DNA of 64,000 nt from Emticicia aquatica. Lineage in GTDB: Bacteria; Bacteroidota; Bacteroidia; Cytophagales; Spirosomataceae. Shown piece by piece: positions 24,622 through 33,269 of the stretch. The notes below the pieces were generated by a model. That model made no database searches. It was given only the letters and a program-made list of their open reading frames with translations, and was not told the DNA's origin. Made by a program: the position numbers and the translations under genes. Positions within the stretch are counted from its first letter, which is position 1; the number at the start of each line of letters is the position of its first letter. The DNA lies in assembly GCF_923079645.1 (NCBI RefSeq), contig NZ_CAKLPY010000002.1:868001-932000 (forward strand). The letters run 5' to 3'.

Positions 24622-24651
24622 CAAATATATGAAGATTAAAAATATTTGCAA
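24622..24651 (-). promoter_or_regulatory. promoter of the marR operon
   Basis: On the minus strand: TTG (24651-24649), 19-base spacer, TATATTTG (24629-24622), a full -7 box match. The leader to the ATG at 24593 is short and holds the operator palindrome. Confidence 0.6.
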
Positions 24652-24786
24652 GATTGAGTCGATTTTTTCTTTTAATGTAAGAGGCGTTTTACTTGCTGGT
24701 AATCGAAAATTAAAATTTTCTAGCAAAGTCAATTGTTATGCAGGAAAAAATAAGAACCCGAAAATCAGGTGTTTTTTGAAATAAAA

Positions 24787-24819
24787 ACAGAGACATTTAC
24801 CTAAATTAAATGCCTCTGT
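24787..24819 (-). terminator. terminator of the AraC/alkyltransferase gene
   Basis: ACAGAGACATTTA (24787-24799) pairs with TAAATGCCTCTGT (24807-24819) with one mismatch and a 7-base loop; on the minus strand it is followed by a T run. It lies 46 bases past the stop at 24866. The rest of the 24652-24865 gap holds nothing else I can support. Confidence 0.75.
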
Positions 24820-24865
24820 TGAGCTTTTTGAAGCAGCATTTTTTGATTTAAGCGTGTAAAAACAG

Positions 24866-25714
24866 TTAAGCTTTGGCCATTTCCCAGCCAAGAATTGCTT
24901 TTTTTCTGGTAACACCCCAACGATAACCGCCAATTCCGCCAACTTTTTGTAGCACACGATGGCACGGGATTAAATAACCTAAACGATTACTGCCGATTGC
25001 CGTACCAACAGCTCTTTGAGCAGTAGGTTTTCCGATAGTATTGGCGATAGTTTCATAGCTAACCATTTGTCCAAAAGGAATTTTCAGCAAAGCTTCCCAA
25101 ACTTTAATCTGAAAATTTGTACCACGCATCAAAAGTGCAATTGGCTCAGATTTGTTTGTTGTTGCATAAAAAATTTGCTCGATAAAAGGTTTCGTAATGT
25201 CATTATCAAAAACAAGTACAGCTTTTTCAAAATCTTGTTGTAATTCATTTATTATCAATTCTTTAGATGCTATATCAAGAAACCTAAAGTCAGTTATTCC
25301 TCGCTCTGTAATTGCTATTAAACATTCGCCAAATGGCGTTTCATGAATGCCGTAATGAATGGCAAGTCCTTCTCCTTTTGACTTGAATTCGGCGGGAGTC
25401 ATGGCTTCGTAAGTCACAAATAAATCGTGTAATCGGCTCGAACTAGATAATCCAGATTCAAAAGTTGCTTCTAACAAATTGCTACTTCCTGCGAGTTTTT
25501 CTTTGGCAAATTCTTTAGTTAAAAACCGCATAAAACGTTGTGGACTAGTTCCTGCCCATTTCGTAAAAAGTCGATTAAAATGAAACTCTGAAAGTGCCAC
25601 ATGATTAGCGATTTCTTTAAGATTGGGCTGTTGCTGAAAGTTTTCCTCAATAAATTGAATTGCTTTCTCAACACGACGATAGTCTATATTATCTTGATTA
25701 TCAATGAGTTCCAT
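24866..25714 (-). CDS. AraC-type regulator fused to methylated-DNA-cysteine methyltransferase (Ada-like)
   Basis: A 282-residue two-domain protein. Residues 10-110 are an AraC helix-turn-helix domain (LKEIANHVALSEFHFNRLFTKW-type motif, near 33-54). Residues 115-282 are an Ogt/MGMT alkyltransferase with the active-site Cys251 in IPCHRVLQK and the DNA-binding segment YETIANTIGKPTAQRAVG near 220-237. It removes alkyl groups from O6-alkylguanine suicidally. The N-terminal zinc-binding methylphosphotriester domain of E. coli Ada is absent, so the classical switch for DNA binding is missing. Monocistronic, with promoter and terminator. Confidence 0.94.
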   Translation of the reverse strand: MELIDNQDNIDYRRVEKAIQFIEENFQQQPNLKEIANHVALSEFHFNRLFTKWAGTSPQRFMRFLTKEFAKEKLAGSSNLLEATFESGLSSSSRLHDLFVTYEAMTPAEFKSKGEGLAIHYGIHETPFGECLIAITERGITDFRFLDIASKELIINELQQDFEKAVLVFDNDITKPFIEQIFYATTNKSEPIALLMRGTNFQIKVWEALLKIPFGQMVSYETIANTIGKPTAQRAVGTAIGSNRLGYLIPCHRVLQKVGGIGGYRWGVTRKKAILGWEMAKA

Positions 25715-25780
25715 CTATTTTTTTAAGATTTATGAAAAGAAATTCTGGATGTAATTAAATCTTTTATCCTGAATCTTTAT

Positions 25781-25811
25781 CAAAAATACAAGAGATAACA
25801 TTGATGAACAA
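25781..25811 (-). promoter_or_regulatory. promoter of the Ada-like gene
   Basis: On the minus strand: TTG (25811-25809), 20-base spacer, TATTTTTG (25788-25781), full match to TAnnTTTG. The leader to the ATG at 25714 is about 60 bases. Confidence 0.55.
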
Positions 25812-25842
25812 TCTGATTTTTGCGGAATCGAATATCTTTAAG

Positions 25843-26598
25843 TTAAACGGGTTCTTTATTTACTAATTTCGGTTTAATTCTAGAAAAAACGCTTGATTTT
25901 TCTTCAATTTTGAATTTGATTTTATACTTTTTTAAAATTCTTGCTGATAAAATTCCAATGATTATTCCTGGAGCTGTCCAAGTGACAATAAATACATAAA
26001 AAGGGGTGTTTTCGGGTAAAAATCTCGGAACGATGTTTACACAAAAAGCTGTAATTGCCGCCGAATAAGCACCCATCATTTTGCCAGCATGAGCAAAAAA
26101 CCAGTGCATTTTTTCGGCCTTTACAAAACCCAAATAAATCTTTAAATCTCCGTAAGCATTAGCCAAACTTACCGTTCCAAATACAAAGAAAAGAATATTA
26201 AGTGCATCAAATCCTTTAGCTGGATTTTGAGTTAAATATGCTCCATAAGCGAGCATAGTTATACCCGAAAGTCCAATTAAATAAGCCCCTATTTTATCAA
26301 TTATTTTTGGCAAAACTCCTTTTTTCATTGTTAACATTCGTTTTCCAGACCAGTTTGGATAGAAACTAACTATGCCGATTCCTAAAAAAAACTGATATTT
26401 CAAGTTGGTTGGATAAAGGATGAAGAAAATTGTTGTTGTAACGAAAATCATAAACATTGACCAGTAAAAAATGATGCCTGCACGATTATGAATTTTGCTA
26501 CCTTTGTTGGCTATCATGGCAACCAAACCAGCTGCGAGCGAAAGAATACCACATAATACATGAATGGCTATTGAACTTTTGTAGATAAGCGTTTCCAT
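25843..26598 (-). CDS. uncharacterised multi-pass membrane protein (DUF2306-like)
   Basis: A 251-residue inner-membrane protein with about seven hydrophobic segments. The first, SIAIHVLCGILSLAAGLVAMIA, is followed by a GSKIHNRAG loop, the pattern of DUF2306-like membrane proteins in which conserved His residues (HVLCG, KIHNRAG) may be haem or metal ligands. The C-terminal 35 residues are basic and cytosolic. Function unknown. Own promoter; stands between the Ada-like gene and the LytTR gene on the same strand. Confidence 0.7.
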   Translation of the reverse strand: METLIYKSSIAIHVLCGILSLAAGLVAMIANKGSKIHNRAGIIFYWSMFMIFVTTTIFFILYPTNLKYQFFLGIGIVSFYPNWSGKRMLTMKKGVLPKIIDKIGAYLIGLSGITMLAYGAYLTQNPAKGFDALNILFFVFGTVSLANAYGDLKIYLGFVKAEKMHWFFAHAGKMMGAYSAAITAFCVNIVPRFLPENTPFYVFIVTWTAPGIIIGILSARILKKYKIKFKIEEKSSVFSRIKPKLVNKEPV

Positions 26599-26635
26599 TA
26601 TTTTCTGTTTTAATTTTTTGCGTTTTTGAATGACA

Positions 26636-26667
26636 CAAATGTAGAATTACAGAAAAAACAAATCAAA
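26636..26667 (-). promoter_or_regulatory. promoter of the DUF2306-like gene
   Basis: On the minus strand: TTTG (26667-26664), 20-base spacer, TACATTTG (26643-26636), a complete match to the Bacteroidota consensus, 38 bases before the ATG at 26598. Confidence 0.6.
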
Positions 26668-26770
26668 TTAAAGGGCTAACTATCAAGCATTTGGGAAGAT
26701 TGACAAGCAGCAGGGATGTTTGTCAAAGTATTTGGGGTGAATAACAAATAATAATATCGAATACTTTTTT

Positions 26771-27622
26771 TTATTTTAAGCGTTCTACTATTTCGGAATA
26801 CTTTCGAGCCACAGGCACAAACAATTCTGGCGTTTCGAGGTGAAGTTTATAACCTTGAGCATTACCAGTAATTTTTTCTACTTTATCAAGATTCACAATA
26901 AAAGACCGATGACAACGAACAATGTTTTCGGAAGCAATTTGGGCTTCTATTCTAGTTAAACTACTGCGAAGTAACTCTTTTTGAAGATTTCCGTCTTTTT
27001 CGTAAAAAATAGTAGAATAATTATCAGCCGATTCGATAAAAAGCAATGAATCTTCACTTAATTCAAGCATATCTTTTCCATTTTCGGCAATTAACTTCAA
27101 TGATTTAGTTGCAGTCAAATTCTGTCTTTCAGCATCGTGCGAATGATGAATAGCGATTGGTTGATTATATTTTTTTAACTGGTAAATATAATTCATCATT
27201 ACGCCAAAAGTAGCAGGAAAAATACCAATGATAATCACAACTAGAAGCATTCCGAAAAAGTTTTTCCAACCATTTTCAAAATGAAATACAATATTGCTAA
27301 ACCACATATTACCCACAGCAATCATGAAAATGAGCAACATTATTGATAAAATTTCTTTGCCTACATTCCAAGTTTTTTCGTTGTGGTATTGCCGAAATGT
27401 TTTGAAAATGCCAAATCGTAGTATAAAACCGCATAAACCAGTAATTAATCCATAACAAGCCAAATACCAATTTTTGTTAGGGTCGTGCCACGCTAAAGCC
27501 CCAAAAGGCTGAAATAAAATGAGAAACAACGCAATAAAAGTTCCTTCTCCAATACTTTGTATGATTAATTGTGTATTGGATTTTTCTCCAAAAGGATAAG
27601 GTTGCAATAAAATTTTAAGCAT
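26771..27622 (-). CDS. membrane-anchored LytTR transcriptional regulator
   Basis: A 283-residue protein. The N-terminal 150 residues have four hydrophobic segments (for example IGEGTFIALFLILFQPFGAL, EILSIMLLIFMIAVGNMWF). The C-terminal 100 residues are a LytTR DNA-binding domain: ENGKDMLELSEDSLLFIESADNY, NIVRCHRSFIVNLDKVEKI and VPVARKY near the end. There is no receiver domain, so signals would come through the membrane part. The gene begins 4 bases after the rhomboid stop, suggesting co-expression and perhaps regulation linked to intramembrane proteolysis (inference). Confidence 0.9.
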   Translation of the reverse strand: MLKILLQPYPFGEKSNTQLIIQSIGEGTFIALFLILFQPFGALAWHDPNKNWYLACYGLITGLCGFILRFGIFKTFRQYHNEKTWNVGKEILSIMLLIFMIAVGNMWFSNIVFHFENGWKNFFGMLLVVIIIGIFPATFGVMMNYIYQLKKYNQPIAIHHSHDAERQNLTATKSLKLIAENGKDMLELSEDSLLFIESADNYSTIFYEKDGNLQKELLRSSLTRIEAQIASENIVRCHRSFIVNLDKVEKITGNAQGYKLHLETPELFVPVARKYSEIVERLK

Positions 27623-27626
27623 TATT

Positions 27627-28265
27627 TTAATTAAATGGCCTCCAATTGATAATTTGCTCTATAAAACTAGGCACAACTTGTGGGTACATCACAATCATTA
27701 CGACAACACCAAAAATTGCTCCGTACCAGTGAGCCGAATGATTAATAAAACCATTTCCTCGCTGCATTTCATAATACGTAAATGCCAAATACAAACCAGC
27801 AAAAATAAAAGCGGGCATCGGAATAAAAAACACGCCCAATTGTGCTGTTGGTACAAATAAAATTGCTCCAAAAATGACAGCTGAAACAGCACCAGAAGCA
27901 CCTAAAGAATTATAATTTCGGTCATTACGGTGTTTGAAAAATGTTGGTAAATCCGAAACAATAATAGCAACAATATAAAAAATCACATAAGCAACCGAGC
28001 CAAGTTTTGGGTCATTGTCGAACTTCTGAATGAAAACTTGTTCAATAAAATCGCCAAAACTATAAAGTGTGTACATATTAAAAAATAAGTGCATAAAATC
28101 GGCGTGAATGAAACCAGAAGTAATAAAACGGTGATATTCTCGATTACGATTAATAGCAACGGGATTCATCAACCAACTTTCAAAAACGCTTAAATTGCTT
28201 AAAGCATAAAGGCTCATTCCGACTGTAACGATGATTATTAATAAATTGGCAGTAATTTGTTCCAT
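27627..28265 (-). CDS. rhomboid family intramembrane serine protease
   Basis: A 212-residue polytopic membrane protease with six or so TM segments. The catalytic dyad is visible: Ser124 in LGASGAVSAVIFG and His179 in HSAHWYGAIFG. The conserved FIHADFMHLFFNMYTLYSFG segment near 52-71 supplies the oxyanion-site His and Asn. The active site is intact. Lies 46 bases after the polyprenyl synthetase and 4 before the LytTR gene, so probably part of one transcript. The substrate is unknown; the neighbouring membrane LytTR protein is a candidate. Confidence 0.93.
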   Translation of the reverse strand: MEQITANLLIIIVTVGMSLYALSNLSVFESWLMNPVAINRNREYHRFITSGFIHADFMHLFFNMYTLYSFGDFIEQVFIQKFDNDPKLGSVAYVIFYIVAIIVSDLPTFFKHRNDRNYNSLGASGAVSAVIFGAILFVPTAQLGVFFIPMPAFIFAGLYLAFTYYEMQRGNGFINHSAHWYGAIFGVVVMIVMYPQVVPSFIEQIINWRPFN

Positions 28266-28311
28266 TTGTGTTTGTTAAATTTAGAAAGAGAAAAATCGAC
28301 AATCGTTTTTA

Positions 28312-29286
28312 TTAAGATTCTCTTTCGATTAATTGTTTTGTCAACTCAATCAAAGGCTGCTTTTTGTCTGACGGAGCATTGAGTTTCACTAAATCTTCAA
28401 GGCCTTGATTGAAGTAAGTATTCATTTTATTTTCGGCTAAGTGCTTGATATTCAATGAATCATAAATTGCTCTTACGGCTTTTACTTTTTCCTCTTTATC
28501 AAACTCCTTTGCATTAATCCAAAATTGTAATTCGGCTTCTTCTTTTTTTCCTGCACTAAGCTCCAAAGCTTTCAACAAAAGCCAAGTTTTTTTATTTTCA
28601 ATGATGTCGCCACCAACTTGTTTGCCAAATTTTTCGGGGTCACCATAAACATCCAAAATATCATCTTTTAATTGAAAACCAATGCCAATATTTGTTCCGA
28701 AATCATACAATAATTGCGTTGCTTCATCTCCTGCTTCTGCAATCAAACCACCCAATTCTAGGGAAAATCCTAATAAAACTGAGGTTTTTAAACGAATCAT
28801 ATTGATGTATTCGTCTTCGGTAACATCATTGCGGGTTGCAAAATTCATGTCCCATTGTTGTCCTTCACACACCTCCGCAGCTGTTCGATTAAACCTTCTG
28901 ATTACGTGTTTGAAAATTTTATCATCAACGGCTGTCATCAATTCGTAGGCACAAACCAACATAACATCGCCCGAAAGAATGGCAATATTTTCATTCCATT
29001 TTTCGTGTACGGTTGGTTTGCCTCTTCTTAATGGAGCCGCATCCATAATATCATCGTGCATGAGCGTGAAGTTATGAAAAACCTCAACGCCAAGAGCAGG
29101 CTTCACAGCTTTTTGCCAATTGTCCGAAAAAATATTTGTTGCCATCACAGCCAATAAAGGACGCATTTTTTTCCCACCAAGCGACATTAAATATTCAATT
29201 GGCTCGTAGAGTTCAACGGGGCTTTCGCCGTATTTTGTATTGGCAATTTCGGTTTGAATTGCATTCAGGAAAACTTCTAATGACAT
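28312..29286 (-). CDS. polyprenyl diphosphate synthase (trans-isoprenyl synthetase)
   Basis: A 324-residue enzyme, started at the ATG at 29286 (MSLEVFLNAIQ); an upstream ATG (29331) adds 15 residues not typical for the family. It condenses isopentenyl diphosphate with allylic diphosphates. The first Asp-rich motif is HDDIMDAAPLRRGKPTVH near 84-101, the second is LKDDILDVYGD near 214-224, where the family has DDxxD. GGKKMRPLL near 37-45 is the phosphate-binding part. Product chain length (geranylgeranyl, octaprenyl or other) cannot be told. Usually supplies quinone or carotenoid precursors. Confidence 0.94.
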   Translation of the reverse strand: MSLEVFLNAIQTEIANTKYGESPVELYEPIEYLMSLGGKKMRPLLAVMATNIFSDNWQKAVKPALGVEVFHNFTLMHDDIMDAAPLRRGKPTVHEKWNENIAILSGDVMLVCAYELMTAVDDKIFKHVIRRFNRTAAEVCEGQQWDMNFATRNDVTEDEYINMIRLKTSVLLGFSLELGGLIAEAGDEATQLLYDFGTNIGIGFQLKDDILDVYGDPEKFGKQVGGDIIENKKTWLLLKALELSAGKKEEAELQFWINAKEFDKEEKVKAVRAIYDSLNIKHLAENKMNTYFNQGLEDLVKLNAPSDKKQPLIELTKQLIERES

Positions 29287-29393
29287 AATTTTTTTAATAA
29301 AATCGGCTAAATAATTGTGCTTTAAGCTCAAATAAAGCCAAACTTACGAATACTAACAAGTTATTTTCTATACTCCGAAAACATTTTTATTAA

Positions 29394-29423
29394 AAAAGCG
29401 ACCAAGTTTCCTTAGTCGCTTTT
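29394..29423 (-). terminator. terminator of ilvE
   Basis: AAAAGCGAC (29394-29402) pairs with GTCGCTTTT (29415-29423), 12-base loop partly paired; on the minus strand it ends in a T run. It is 25 bases after the ilvE stop. Confidence 0.75.
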
Positions 29424-29447
29424 CTTCTAAAATATTAAAACAAGCAA

Positions 29448-30518
29448 TTAGGCATGAATGTTCCAAACCCAACCAAATGTATCTGCTACTTTTCCAGTAC
29501 GAATATCGTTTAAGGCATTTTTCAATCGAGTTGAATAAGATTCATCAGTGATTGTTGGCAAAACATAATCAGAACCTTCAAAGCCGATTGCTGCGAATGG
29601 AGAAACCACAACGGCTGTTCCTGCACCAAAAACCTCTGTTACGCTGCCACTTTGGATTCCTGCAATAATTTCTTCAACCGAAACTCTTCTTTCTTCTACT
29701 TCAATGCCCATTGATTTAGCCAATTGAATCAAAGTATCACGAGTAATTCCTTTCAAGATAGTTGTGCTTGTATTTGGCGTTACAAGTTTGCCATCTTTTA
29801 CAAACATTACATTCATTGTGCCTGATTCTTCAAAATATTTATGTTCTAAAGCATCTGTCCACAATAATTGTGTATAACCTTGCTCTTGAGCTAATTTTGC
29901 AGGATATAATGAAGCAGCGTAATTTCCTGCACATTTTGCATAGCCAACGCCACCAGGAGCAGCACGAATAAATTCGGTTTCAACTTTCACTTTTGGTGGA
30001 GTTGAATAATATTTACCTGCTGGACTCATGATAATCATAAAGCGGTAATTTTGAGATGGACGAACACCCAAATACACATCACTCGCAAACATGAATGGAC
30101 GCAAATAAAGTGAATTATCTTCGCCTTTCGGAACCCAAGCAGCATCAATTCTAAGCAATTCTTCTAAACCACCGATAAAAATTTCTTCAGGAACTTGTGC
30201 CATACACATACGTTCGGCTGAAATATTAAATCGCTTGAAATTTTCTAATGGACGAAACATCAATACTTCATCTTTATCATTTTTGAAAGCTTTCATTCCT
30301 TCAAAAATAGATTGTCCGTAATGAAGAGTTGCCAATGCAGGATTGTAGCTAATATCTCCGTAAGGCAAGATTTTTGGTGTTTGCCATTCTCCGTTGATAC
30401 AATCAGCCACTAACATGTGGTCAGTAAATATTGTCCCAAAAGCAATATTATTAGGGTCAAGTTGATGGATTCGACTCTCAGCAACTAGCGTAACGTCTAA
30501 GTTAAGTGTTTCTGTCAT
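29448..30518 (-). CDS. ilvE: branched-chain amino acid aminotransferase
   Basis: A 356-residue PLP fold-type IV transaminase that makes or degrades leucine, isoleucine and valine. Family segments: YGQSIFEGMKAFKNDKDEVLMFRP near 67-90 (in parts), the cofactor lysine in GVGYAKCAGNYAASL near 185-199, and EESGTMNVMFV plus TVSTTILKGITRDTL-like TSTTILKGITRDTL. It is the long eukaryotic-like BCAT type usual in Bacteroidota. Single gene, with a terminator facing the prenyl synthetase gene. No ilv operon gene is adjacent. Confidence 0.95.
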   Translation of the reverse strand: MTETLNLDVTLVAESRIHQLDPNNIAFGTIFTDHMLVADCINGEWQTPKILPYGDISYNPALATLHYGQSIFEGMKAFKNDKDEVLMFRPLENFKRFNISAERMCMAQVPEEIFIGGLEELLRIDAAWVPKGEDNSLYLRPFMFASDVYLGVRPSQNYRFMIIMSPAGKYYSTPPKVKVETEFIRAAPGGVGYAKCAGNYAASLYPAKLAQEQGYTQLLWTDALEHKYFEESGTMNVMFVKDGKLVTPNTSTTILKGITRDTLIQLAKSMGIEVEERRVSVEEIIAGIQSGSVTEVFGAGTAVVVSPFAAIGFEGSDYVLPTITDESYSTRLKNALNDIRTGKVADTFGWVWNIHA

Positions 30519-30703
30519 AACAAACTAAAATTTTGAATTAATGGCGTTTTTTTGCTTTTGGCGATTGCTTTCGGCATTTAAGCATCTTTTTCGTTATGCT
30601 TATGTTTCAAAAACAATCACTTACATAATTATCTATGCGAAATAACAAATAATATACTATACTGTCAAGGAAAAATGCAAAAATAGTTGTTAAGACAACC
30701 TTT

Positions 30704-31729
30704 TTATTGTTGAGCGGTTGATTCTTGGTACAAAACCTGCAACACAGTTTGCCCAACTGCTTTTAAAGTGCCTTTATCAATGATGTTTATATTATCTTTT
30801 TGGGTATGATGATAGTCGCCAAAAGTATTTCCTGAATTGGGTCTTAAATCACAAATATCAATCATCGTAATTTTTGCATTCACATTGACAGGTACATGGT
30901 CATCGGAAATATTTCCAAAATCTTGATTCAAAAAATATTGACTATAACCTAATTGGCTCGCAATACTCCAAACACTATTCATCACAGCAGGGGCATATTG
31001 GCGTGAAATTGTATCTTTCGTAAACGTTGCTCCTTTTGCTCCAACCATATCTAATAATATGCCAAAATATGCCGAGTAATTAGGTTTATGTAGATTTCTT
31101 GACCAATATTCCGAACCCATCAACCAACCGCCATTTGCATCGGTCACTTGCTTGGTATAATCACTCGGTGGGCCCCAATCTTCTACATCAAAAAGCACCA
31201 CATCAATGCCTATATTTGGTTTTTGTCCTGAAGCTTGAATTACACGCAAAATTTCAAAGATAACCGCTACGCCACTTGGACCATCGTTGGCAGAATCGAA
31301 AGGTTTAGTTTTTGCGGTAGAATCATCATCCGAAAATGGGCGAGTGTCCCAGTGTGAAGCTAACAAAATTCGCTTAGTTGCCTGTGGATTAATACTACCA
31401 ATAATATTACGGGCATTTAATACTTTTCCATCGTAAGTTACAGGCTTAAAATTTTGCTCAATTACTTCGCAACCATATTCTTTTAGTTTTTTTACCATCC
31501 AATCTCCGCACTTTACGTGGGCAACTGTATTCGGAATACGTGGGCCAAATTTGACTTGTTTCTCAACAAAATAATAAGCCGAATCTGCATTGAAAGTTGG
31601 GGTAGTAACTAACTTTGTTGCTTCAGCAGTTGTATTGCTATTTTCTGAACTTGCGTTTTGTTTACAAGCAACAAAAGTAGTTGAAATGGCTAAAATGGAT
31701 AAATAACAAGTATATTTCTTTAAATTCAT
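30704..31729 (-). CDS. M28 family peptidase / glutaminyl cyclase-like lipoprotein
   Basis: A 341-residue exported zinc enzyme, started at the ATG at 31729, directly on a lipoprotein signal with lipobox FVAC at residues 21-24. The metal ligands of family M28 can be seen: LASHWDTRPFSDDD, SANDGPSGVAV, LFDVEDWGPP, LLDMVGAKG, and DYHHTQKDN near the C terminus. The VEDWG variant and single-domain form resemble secreted glutaminyl-peptide cyclotransferases, so it may cyclise N-terminal Gln or act as an aminopeptidase. On the minus strand TAACTTTG (31767-31760) fits a -7 box 31 bases upstream, but no -33 site pairs with it. Confidence 0.9.
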   Translation of the reverse strand: MNLKKYTCYLSILAISTTFVACKQNASSENSNTTAEATKLVTTPTFNADSAYYFVEKQVKFGPRIPNTVAHVKCGDWMVKKLKEYGCEVIEQNFKPVTYDGKVLNARNIIGSINPQATKRILLASHWDTRPFSDDDSTAKTKPFDSANDGPSGVAVIFEILRVIQASGQKPNIGIDVVLFDVEDWGPPSDYTKQVTDANGGWLMGSEYWSRNLHKPNYSAYFGILLDMVGAKGATFTKDTISRQYAPAVMNSVWSIASQLGYSQYFLNQDFGNISDDHVPVNVNAKITMIDICDLRPNSGNTFGDYHHTQKDNINIIDKGTLKAVGQTVLQVLYQESTAQQ

Positions 31730-31951
31730 GTTAAATAATAAATGATAGTGGAAGTTTGGCAAAGTTATGAATTTGTTTCTTTTCTACTAACGATGAATCA
31801 AATATAAGTATTTTAGCAAACGTTTTTTTGATTAGCTTTGTGAATGAGATATTGGATTTGAGATTGTTGATATGAAACATCTATTTTCTAGATAATTTCT
31901 TTTCTCAAAATTTCTATCCCGCATTTAAAATCTAAAATCTTGTATCTAAAA

Positions 31952-32287
31952 ATGACCATAGAAGAAGCTCAAAAAATAGTTGACGATTGGATAAAAACGA
32001 TTGGTGTTCGGTATTTTAACGAATTGACCAATACGGCAATGCTAATGGAAGAAGTCGGTGAAGTTGCCCGAATCATGGCACGCCGCTACGGTGAACAATC
32101 GGAAAAAGAATCGGATAAAGATAAAGATTTAGGAGATGAAATGGCAGACGTTTTGTTTGTATTGATTTGCCTAGCCAATCAAACTGGTATAGATTTGACC
32201 GAAGCTCTACGCAAAAATCTTGAAAAGAAGACAAAAAGAGATATATTGCGTCATAAAAATAACGAAAAACTGACCTCGCCAATATAA
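31952..32287 (+). CDS. MazG-like nucleotide pyrophosphohydrolase
   Basis: A 111-residue all-alpha NTP pyrophosphohydrolase. The metal-binding signature of the MazG/dUTPase superfamily is clear: MEEVGEVARIMARRYG near 34-49 (ExxE) and LGDEMADVLFVLICLANQ near 63-80 (ExxD). It hydrolyses nucleoside triphosphates to monophosphates, a house-cleaning role. Start ATG at 31952 preferred over an in-frame TTG 12 bases earlier. TAGCTTTG (31833-31840) is a -7-like box upstream. It shares one base (TAATG) with the next gene, hence translational coupling. Confidence 0.9.
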   Translation: MTIEEAQKIVDDWIKTIGVRYFNELTNTAMLMEEVGEVARIMARRYGEQSEKESDKDKDLGDEMADVLFVLICLANQTGIDLTEALRKNLEKKTKRDILRHKNNEKLTSPI

Positions 32288-33240
32288 TGCTCACCATCCT
32301 GACCCAAGCCTTTCGCAGAACTACTCAAAATTGGAAAATTGTTTTGCTTATTTTCTTAGTAAATTTCTGTTTAGGGCTTTGTCTGGCATTGCCTGTATTT
32401 AATATTTTACAGGCAGAATCTCATGGCTCTTTGGCATTCAATAACTTAGTGGCTGATTTTGACTTTACTGTTTTCAACGATTTTTTGAATAAAAGTAGTC
32501 AATCTCTTAAACCTATTTTTCCTATAAGTTTGGTTTTAAGTATCGCTTATGTTGTTTTAAATGTCTTTTTTTCAGGTGGAATTCTAAGCCAATTTACAAT
32601 AAGAGATACTTTCAGAATTACTGATTTTTTGAAAAATTCGGCTCATTATTTTGTAAAGTTTTTCTTTCTTTTTTTACTACAAGTACTGGCGTTAATCATA
32701 TTTTCAATCATTTCTATCTTGATTTTGCTTGTTTTTGGAAAATTAGCTAGTGGAAATACTGAACCAAAATTTGTTTTAACAATGATTCCTGCATTTATCT
32801 TTGTTGGAATTTATCTCTCATATATATTAAATGTTGGCGACTATGCCAAGGTTTTACTGCATCGTGACTCCCTAATCAATCCTTGGCAAGCATTTTGGAA
32901 AGCATCACATTATGTTATTCAAAATTTCAAAACAATGTACATTTATTGGGCTGTATTGTTGGCTGCCGCAATTTTGATGTTGTTTTATTTATGGCTCGAA
33001 TCAGTCATAGGAATGGTTTCAGGATTGACAATTGGATTGATGTTTTTGATTCAACAAGTTTTTATTTTCTGTCGAGTTTTTGTTCGAACTTGGAATTTGA
33101 GCAATGCCTACGATTATGTTTCATTAAGACCTATTCCGATTACAATACACCCAATAATTGTTGAACCAATTTTTGAGAAAAAAAGCGAATCAACAAGTAT
33201 TCAGGAAGAAGATAATACAGAAAATAAACTTTCTGAATAA
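32287..33240 (+). CDS. uncharacterised six-TM membrane protein
   Basis: A 317-residue inner-membrane protein with about six hydrophobic segments, the first at 16-38, and a short acidic cytosolic tail (last 25 residues, EEDNTENKLSE). No family is recognised; the pattern of paired long TM helices with a central YLSYILNVGDYAKVLLHRDSLINPWQAF loop (about 175-205, in parts) resembles general DUF-type membrane proteins of Bacteroidota. The start codon overlaps the stop of the MazG-like gene by one base, and the DUF2480 gene follows closely. Confidence 0.75.
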   Translation: MLTILTQAFRRTTQNWKIVLLIFLVNFCLGLCLALPVFNILQAESHGSLAFNNLVADFDFTVFNDFLNKSSQSLKPIFPISLVLSIAYVVLNVFFSGGILSQFTIRDTFRITDFLKNSAHYFVKFFFLFLLQVLALIIFSIISILILLVFGKLASGNTEPKFVLTMIPAFIFVGIYLSYILNVGDYAKVLLHRDSLINPWQAFWKASHYVIQNFKTMYIYWAVLLAAAILMLFYLWLESVIGMVSGLTIGLMFLIQQVFIFCRVFVRTWNLSNAYDYVSLRPIPITIHPIIVEPIFEKKSESTSIQEEDNTENKLSE

Positions 33241-33269
33241 GTAAAATGTTATGTTTGAAAACTGACACA

